Origin: Dehalococcoidia bacterium | Lineage (GTDB): Bacteria > Chloroflexota > Dehalococcoidia > UBA3495 | NCBI GenBank assembly: GCA_030753265.1 | Contig: JASMCQ010000094.1 | Span: forward strand, 8,813-72,812 | Reading direction: 5' to 3' | Length of the DNA stretch: 64,000 nt | Part shown: in pieces, positions 59,457 through 64,000 of the stretch | How positions within the stretch are numbered: the stretch's first letter is position 1 | Layout of the letters: each line of letters opens with the position of its first letter | Notes under the pieces: generated by a model | The model's input: the letters and a program-made list of their open reading frames with translations, nothing else | Told to the model about the DNA's origin: nothing | Databases searched by the model: none | Position numbers and translations under genes: made by a program

Positions 59457-60305
59457 TCAGCTCATTTCGGTGCCGCCGGAGACGCTGATGGACAACCCGG
59501 TGAGGTAGTCCGCCTCGCTGGAAGCCAGAAAGGCCGCCATCTTGGCGATGTCGCCTCCGACGGCTACCCTGCCCATGGGCGTGGTCCCCGCCCGCTCCGC
59601 GACCATGCTGACCCGGTACTCTTCGGCCGACTCGCCCTCGGGCGCCAGGGCGGCCGCGATGCCGTCGGCCCGCTCGGTATCCACCAGGCCCGGGCAAATG
59701 GCGTTCACGTTGATGCGATGGGAACCCAGTTCATGGGCCAGCGATTGGGTGAAGCCGATGAGGGCGAACTTGGAGGCGCAGTAGGCGGCGAAGCGGGCCC
59801 GTCCCCGTTTGCCCGCACCGGAAGAGATAACGATGATCTTGCCGCCGCCACCCCGCTGGATCATGTGACGGGCCACCGCCTTGCAGCACAGGTAGGTGCC
59901 CCGGACGTTAACCCGCATCACCTCGTCGAAGGCGTCGTCCTCCAGGTCGACCACCAATACCCGGTCCCGGTGCGGAGGCGCCCCCGCGTTGTTCACCAGA
60001 CTATCGATGTGGCCGAACCGGTCCAGGGTGCGGCTGACCATGTCGGCCACCTGGGCCGAGTCGGAGACATCGGAAACCAGCCCCAGAGCTTGGCGTCCCA
60101 AGGCCTCGATCTCCCCCTCGAGGGTGGGCAAGCCCTCCCACCCGGCCTGGCGGTCTTCAGCCCGGATTGAGTCTGGTCCTCGCTGAATGTCGGTCACCAC
60201 CACGTCGGCCCCTTCCCGGGCCAGCCGGAGGGCGATGGCCCGGCCGATTCCGTGCCGTCCCCCGGCGCCGGTTACAATCGCTACCTTGCCGCTCAGATCG
60301 TACAT
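59457..60305 (-). CDS. Short-chain dehydrogenase/reductase (SDR)
   Basis: A 282-residue classical SDR. The cofactor motif is KVAIVTGAGGRHGIGRAIAL (TGxxxGxG type) at the N-terminus, and DSLVNNAGAPP holds the structural NNAG. The catalytic Ser is in KIIVISSGAGKRG and the Tyr and Lys in YCASKFALIGFTQ. The acidic residue after the second strand (VVVTDIQRG) favours NAD. A 20-residue insert follows that strand. ATG 60305 starts the conserved part; GTG 60317 is an alternative. The substrate is unknown. Confidence 0.88.
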   Translation of the reverse strand: MYDLSGKVAIVTGAGGRHGIGRAIALRLAREGADVVVTDIQRGPDSIRAEDRQAGWEGLPTLEGEIEALGRQALGLVSDVSDSAQVADMVSRTLDRFGHIDSLVNNAGAPPHRDRVLVVDLEDDAFDEVMRVNVRGTYLCCKAVARHMIQRGGGGKIIVISSGAGKRGRARFAAYCASKFALIGFTQSLAHELGSHRINVNAICPGLVDTERADGIAAALAPEGESAEEYRVSMVAERAGTTPMGRVAVGGDIAKMAAFLASSEADYLTGLSISVSGGTEMS

Positions 60306-60478
60306 ATTTTCTCTCACCCCTTTGCGCTGGCGTTTCGTGCATCACGTTCGCTCTCCCCGGCCTTTGGACAACATTGGCCTCCCGGGTCCGTCACGCCACG
60401 ATGCCATCTCCCACGACGCCGTTTCAATAAGTAGGTTCCCATCATCCAGCGCCATGCCGGCCGGCGCCGGACCGGGGC

Positions 60479-61357
60479 CTAGCCTGACGCCTGCCCCGCT
60501 GCTTCTTCGCTGGGCGTGAGGGAAGGGCGCCTCCGCCAGACCAAGCCCATGCTGGGGGAGAACAGCAGGGTCAGCAAGAACAACCCGGTGGCCACCACGA
60601 CGATGCTGGGCCCGGAGGGAAGGTCTAAATGGAAAGACAGGTACAGGCCGAGGATGGTGGCCAGGATGCCGGCGGCGACGCTCAAGGCGATGATGCCGGG
60701 GAGCCGCCGGGCCAGCAGCATGGCGGTGGCCGGAGGCGTGACCAGGAGGGCCAGGACCAGGATGATGCCCACCGCCTTGAGGGAGGCCACCGTGGTGACG
60801 CCCACCAGGACCGGCAGCAGGTATTGCACGAAGCGCACCGGCACCCCCGAGGCCGCCGACATGGTGGCGTCGTAAGAGGTGAACAGCAGCTCTTTGTAGA
60901 AGGCCAGCACCAGGAGCAGGACACCGCCGGTGATGCCGCCGATCAGGGCCACCTCGTTCCAAGAAACCCCCAAGACGTTGCCGAAGAGCAGGCCGAACAG
61001 GTCGGCCGTGTAATTGTTGACCCGGCTCATCAGGATGATTCCCACGGCGAACCCGCCGGCGAAGATAATCCCAATGGAAGCGTCGAGGCGCAGGTTGGTC
61101 CGCCGGCTGATCCCGGTCATGGCCAGCGAAGCCGGCACGGCCCAGGCCAGCGCGCCCCAAAAGACGTTTCCGCCGAACAGATAGGCCACCGACATGCCGG
61201 CCAGAGACGAGTGGGCCACCGCGTCACCCATGAAGGTCATCCCCTTCAGCACCACGAAGGTGCCCACCACGGCACATACCACCGCGGCGAACCCGGCGGC
61301 CAAAAAGGCGCGCTGCATGAACGCGAACTCCAGGGGATCAGTCAACCCATCGATCAT
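60479..61357 (-). CDS. Zn/Mn ABC transporter permease (ABC-3 family)
   Basis: A 292-residue membrane protein with about eight segments. FMQRAFLAAGFAAVVCAVVG, LKGMTFMGDAVAHSSLAGMS and the later VTPPATAMLLARRLPGIIAL are typical of the ZnuB/MntB family. It pairs with the ATPase gene just upstream on the strand (18 bases) and the binding protein gene before that. The order binding protein-ATPase-permease is standard for this family. Zn and Mn systems cannot be told apart from the permease. Confidence 0.9.
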   Translation of the reverse strand: MIDGLTDPLEFAFMQRAFLAAGFAAVVCAVVGTFVVLKGMTFMGDAVAHSSLAGMSVAYLFGGNVFWGALAWAVPASLAMTGISRRTNLRLDASIGIIFAGGFAVGIILMSRVNNYTADLFGLLFGNVLGVSWNEVALIGGITGGVLLLVLAFYKELLFTSYDATMSAASGVPVRFVQYLLPVLVGVTTVASLKAVGIILVLALLVTPPATAMLLARRLPGIIALSVAAGILATILGLYLSFHLDLPSGPSIVVVATGLFLLTLLFSPSMGLVWRRRPSLTPSEEAAGQASG

Positions 61358-61375
61358 CGCTTGCTATTCCCAAAT

Positions 61376-62236
61376 CTATTCCTCGTGCTGGTGGTGGTCG
61401 TAGGCGTAGGCCTTGCCGTCCATGTGGACCAGTAAGAGGTGGGTGCCAAAGGTCTCGCTCAGCACCTTTTCGTTCAGAATGTCCGCCGGGGCGCCAAAGG
61501 CAATCAGCCTTTGGTTGAGGCAGACCGCCTTGGCGCACCGGCTCGACACGCAGGAAAGGTCGTGGGTGCTAAAGACGACGGTCGTCCCTTCGCCGCGCAA
61601 CTCGTCGACTATGTCCAGGAACCGGTGTTGCGCGGTGGCGTCCAAGCCCGCCACCGGCTCGTCCAGCAGCAGCAGGGCCGGGGCGTTTGCCAGCGCCCGG
61701 GCCAGGAGCACCCGCCGGCGCTGCCCGCCGGAAAGCTCCCCGATTAGCCGCTGCCGCAAATCGTGCATTCCCACCTTTTCCAGGGCCCTTTCGGCCGCGT
61801 CCCGGTCTTCACCCGTGGTGCGGCGCAAGAGGCCCCGGCGGCCGTACCGGCCCATCAGCGCTACATCGCCCACGGTCACCGGAAAGTCCCAGTCCACCAA
61901 CTCCACCTGGGGCATGTACCCCATCCGGCGCCGTTGGACGATGGACGACTGGCCCAGCACCAGCACCTGGCCGCGCCAGGGCTTGACCAGGCCGAGGACC
62001 GCTTTCAGCAGCGTGGACTTTCCGGAACCGTTGGGTCCGATTATTCCCACGGCGTCGCCCTGGGCAACTTCGAAAGAGATATCCTCCAGGGCCGGGTGAT
62101 GGTTATATCCGGCCCAGAGCCCCCGGATCTCCAGGGCCATGGCGGATTCCACTGGCCGTTCCGAACAGGCGGTCACGGCCGCGCTACGCTCGCCGCCCGG
62201 CACCGTGGCCGGGCTCTGATCTCTTGTTTGGCTCAT
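61376..62236 (-). CDS. Zn/Mn ABC transporter ATP-binding protein
   Basis: A 286-residue ABC ATPase. Walker A is GIIGPNGSGKSTLLKAVLG, the Q-loop region MGYMPQVELVDWDFPVTVGD, the signature LSGGQRRRVLLARALA, Walker B LLLLDEPVAGLD and the switch VVFSTHDLSCV. MPQVELVDWDFP is typical of the ZnuC/MntA group. The first 30 residues are unconserved. ATG 62236 is chosen because AGGAG lies 11 bases upstream; at ATG 62248 the site would touch the start codon. Confidence 0.92.
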   Translation of the reverse strand: MSQTRDQSPATVPGGERSAAVTACSERPVESAMALEIRGLWAGYNHHPALEDISFEVAQGDAVGIIGPNGSGKSTLLKAVLGLVKPWRGQVLVLGQSSIVQRRRMGYMPQVELVDWDFPVTVGDVALMGRYGRRGLLRRTTGEDRDAAERALEKVGMHDLRQRLIGELSGGQRRRVLLARALANAPALLLLDEPVAGLDATAQHRFLDIVDELRGEGTTVVFSTHDLSCVSSRCAKAVCLNQRLIAFGAPADILNEKVLSETFGTHLLLVHMDGKAYAYDHHQHEE

Positions 62237-62272
62237 TGGATGGCCCATCTCCTGTACCGGCGGGTGCCGCCC

Positions 62273-63256
62273 TTACTTCAAGTACTCCGCCAAGGTCCGG
62301 GCATTCGCCCGCATCATCTCGATGTAGGTGCTTACATCCTCGTCCAAAACGTCGGAGTAGATCGTCCCAACGGCCACCCCGGCGTCTTGGGCGGCCCGCT
62401 CGATGACTTCCGACCGGAACTGGGGCTCGACGAAGACCGCGGGGAGTCCCCCGTCGGCCACCTGGTCCAGGACGGCGACGATGGCTGCCGGAATCACGTC
62501 ACCGGCGTCGCTGGAGACGAATGATGACACCTGCCATCCGTAGCGCCAGCCGAAATGGCGAAAGGCGTCGTGGAAGGTCACCAGGTGCCGGCGGTCCGGT
62601 CCCACCTGGCTCAAGGTTTGGGAGATATCGAGGTCCAGGTCACGTAACTCCTGGATGTAGGCTTCGGCGTTCGCCCGGTATTCCGAGGCGTGGTCCGGGT
62701 CGGCGCCGGCCAGGCTGTCCCGAACTCGCTCCACGGAGTGGATGGTGAGCAGAGGGTTCTGCCAGTAGTGGGGGTCCCCTGCCAGGTACTGAGGTTCGTC
62801 CGCGGGCCGGCCCTCGATGCTGCCCTCCAATCCCTCCGACGCGACCACGTGGACCGCGCCGGCCCCGCTGGCGGCCCGCAGCACCGGCTCCAGAAAGGCG
62901 TCCAACTCCAAGCCGTTGGACACGATGACCGCGGCCTGACTGATGTTGATGCTGTCAGTGGGGGTTGTTTGGAATGAATGCACGTCTGCCCCCGGCGGCA
63001 CGATCGAGCGAACCTCGACCCGGCTGCCACCCACGTTCTTGACCAGGTCGGCCAGGAGCACGGTGGTGGTGATCACCTGAAGCCGTGAATCATCGCCGGC
63101 AGGGCCGATGGTTTTCGCTTCATCCCCGCCGCAGGCCGCCAGCAGCCAAAATGCCGCCACGAGGGCCCAGGCGAGCGCAGGTTGGACTGGCGCCCGCCCC
63201 AGGAGTCCCGGTACGCTCCCGGCTCCAAAGAAAGCCAATTTGATTTTGGTATCCAT
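62273..63256 (-). CDS. Zn/Mn ABC transporter substrate-binding lipoprotein
   Basis: A 327-residue cluster A-I metal-binding protein. The signal sequence ends in AFWLLAACGG, a lipobox. Metal ligands are His in VPPGADVHSFQTTPTD, His in AGDPHYWQNPL, His in HLVTFHDAFRHFGWRYG, and the acidic residue in AVFVEPQFRSEVIE. There is no long His-rich loop, which is usual for ZnuA but not required. ATG 63256 has GGAAAGGAGAT upstream. The Fur-type regulator gene lies just upstream on the same strand. Confidence 0.92.
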   Translation of the reverse strand: MDTKIKLAFFGAGSVPGLLGRAPVQPALAWALVAAFWLLAACGGDEAKTIGPAGDDSRLQVITTTVLLADLVKNVGGSRVEVRSIVPPGADVHSFQTTPTDSINISQAAVIVSNGLELDAFLEPVLRAASGAGAVHVVASEGLEGSIEGRPADEPQYLAGDPHYWQNPLLTIHSVERVRDSLAGADPDHASEYRANAEAYIQELRDLDLDISQTLSQVGPDRRHLVTFHDAFRHFGWRYGWQVSSFVSSDAGDVIPAAIVAVLDQVADGGLPAVFVEPQFRSEVIERAAQDAGVAVGTIYSDVLDEDVSTYIEMMRANARTLAEYLK

Positions 63257-63332
63257 ACGCCTGATCTCCTTTCCGTGCCCCGCCACGCTGAGTGGGATCA
63301 ACACCGAGGCAGCGGCTGCTTTTTAATACCTG

Positions 63333-63370
63333 GTCTCACTAGCATTAACGAGTGAGACATTGTATCAATA
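63333..63370. promoter_or_regulatory. Candidate operator upstream of the metal transporter genes
   Basis: An inverted repeat GTCTCACT (63333-63340) / AGTGAGAC (63351-63358) with a 10-base interior, followed by GTATCAATA (about 63361-63370). The GTATCAATA string also occurs before the regulator gene on the opposite strand (about 63839-63850). This is the likely region of Fur/Zur-type control, but it does not match a standard Zur box exactly. Confidence 0.4.
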
Positions 63371-63386
63371 TTCCATAAAAAAGAGA

Positions 63387-63797
63387 CTAAGCCGTAGCGG
63401 GCTGGGCGCGGACGCAGCCGCGGCAGCGCCCGTACACCTCCAACCAGTGGCCGCTGATCTGGAAGTCATGGGCCGACGATAGCCCCTGGAGGAGTTCCTC
63501 GATGTCACACCCCAGCAGGTCCTCGGAGGCCCCGCAATCCACGCATAGAAGGTGGTGGTGGTGCCCTCGGTGGCTTAGCTGATAGTGGAGCGTGCCATCT
63601 TCAAGAAGGACCCGGCAGAGGACCCCGGCCTCCACCAGCAGTTTCAAAGAGCGGTAGACGGTGGCCCGGCCCACTGCGGGCAACAGCCCCCGCAGCTCCT
63701 CGGCGGTAAAGTGACGCTGCTGGGCGGCGATGGCCTGGGCCACGGCCCGGCGAGGCGACGTCGACCGGTAGCCCTGCTCTTCCAGGGTATCCAGCAA
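63387..63797 (-). CDS. Fur-family regulator, Zur-like (second)
   Basis: A 136-residue Fur-superfamily repressor. The winged-helix domain has GYRSTSPRRAVAQAIAAQQR and the recognition region GRATVYRSLKLLVEAGVL. The metal site carries HYQLSHRGHHHHLLCVDCGA, and a second Cys pair lies in GRCRGCVRAQ; four Cys suit the structural zinc of Zur. It starts at TTG 63797 with GGAGA upstream. Its position 131 bases before the binding-protein gene supports a role as zinc (or manganese) sensor for that transporter. Confidence 0.88.
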   Translation of the reverse strand: MLDTLEEQGYRSTSPRRAVAQAIAAQQRHFTAEELRGLLPAVGRATVYRSLKLLVEAGVLCRVLLEDGTLHYQLSHRGHHHHLLCVDCGASEDLLGCDIEELLQGLSSAHDFQISGHWLEVYGRCRGCVRAQPATA

Positions 63798-63938
63798 CTG
63801 TTCTCCCAGCGAGAATCCCCGTTTACGTGCGATACCGGTTCCTTATTGATACCTTGTCCCGATTATGATTTGACTGTAGCACAATGGGGGCGGCAAGTCT
63901 AGGGTTGGTTGGTCCGGAGTGCCGCGGGCCGGATCGAC

Positions 63939-63986
63939 GAAATGCTCCTTGGTCCCCCTTTATAAAGGGGGACCAAGGAGCATTTC
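63939..63986. repeat. 48-base perfect palindrome at the window end
   Basis: Arms of 24 bases meet at TTTATAAA; the left arm includes GCTCCTTGGTCCCCC and the right arm its exact complement. It could be a strong bidirectional terminator for the zur region or a dispersed palindromic element. The window ends 14 bases later, so its right context is not visible. Confidence 0.85.
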
Positions 63987-64000
63987 ACCACAATATCAAC

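Overview
The window is a GC-rich bacterial chromosome segment with tightly packed, mostly housekeeping genes and no rRNA or convincing tRNA gene. Gene content suggests a member of the Chloroflexota, perhaps the Dehalococcoidia/SAR202 side. The reasons are a reduced division cluster (rsmH-ftsA-ftsZ with no peptidoglycan genes between), a vitamin B12-dependent ribonucleotide reductase, a two-subunit 2-oxoacid:ferredoxin oxidoreductase with a fused gamma-alpha chain, and several uptake and catabolic genes. This placement is inference; no marker could be searched.

Layout. 1-2.5 kb: cytochrome c maturation genes ccmB (cut by the window edge), ccmC, ccmD and a cysteine-type ccmE. 2.8-3.8 kb: a divergent zinc-finger anti-sigma factor and ECF sigma factor. 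3.9-6.5 kb: korAB on the minus strand. 6.9-16.7 kb: a long plus-strand run dprA, topA, xer recombinase, aroQ, pepP-like, efp, xseA, xseB and a PurN-like formyltransferase, interrupted after efp by dispersed repeats. 17-20.4 kb: minus-strand tig-clpP-clpX. 21-24.8 kb: rsmH-ftsA-ftsZ. 25.3-29.2 kb: nrdR, a small unknown gene and nrdJ, with paired NrdR-box-like sites in both promoters. 29.3-32.2 kb: pdxA and a small accessory patch (toxin-antitoxin pair, lone antitoxin, unknown Cys-rich protein). 32.6-37 kb: proC, yggT, degV, a P-loop kinase and pepA. 37.3-43.1 kb: two MFS transporters, a Fur-type regulator with a nickel/cobalt transporter, and an NAD-binding dehydrogenase. 43.5-50.8 kb: cupin, amidohydrolase, a ferric iron ABC transporter and a DtxR-type regulator. 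50.8-53.1 kb: split thiamine-diphosphate enzyme genes with an extra variant subunit. 53.2-57.6 kb: asnS, hxlR, gatA, gatC. 58-60.3 kb: MFS transporter and SDR. 60.5-63.8 kb: a Zn/Mn ABC transporter and a Fur/Zur-type regulator. The window closes on a 48-base perfect palindrome.

Themes. Metal supply is prominent: iron uptake with DtxR, zinc or manganese uptake with a Fur-family regulator, and nickel/cobalt uptake with another Fur-family regulator. Cobalt supply would fit the B12-dependent reductase. Intergenic space is rich in palindromic dispersed repeats, including a MITE-like family, a 93-base tandem repeat and a composite element of about 150 bases. The best regulatory signals are the tandem NrdR-like boxes at nrdR and nrdJ, which sit in the same place relative to the -10 element, and the divergent hxlR promoters with twin CTAA-N3-TTAG sites.
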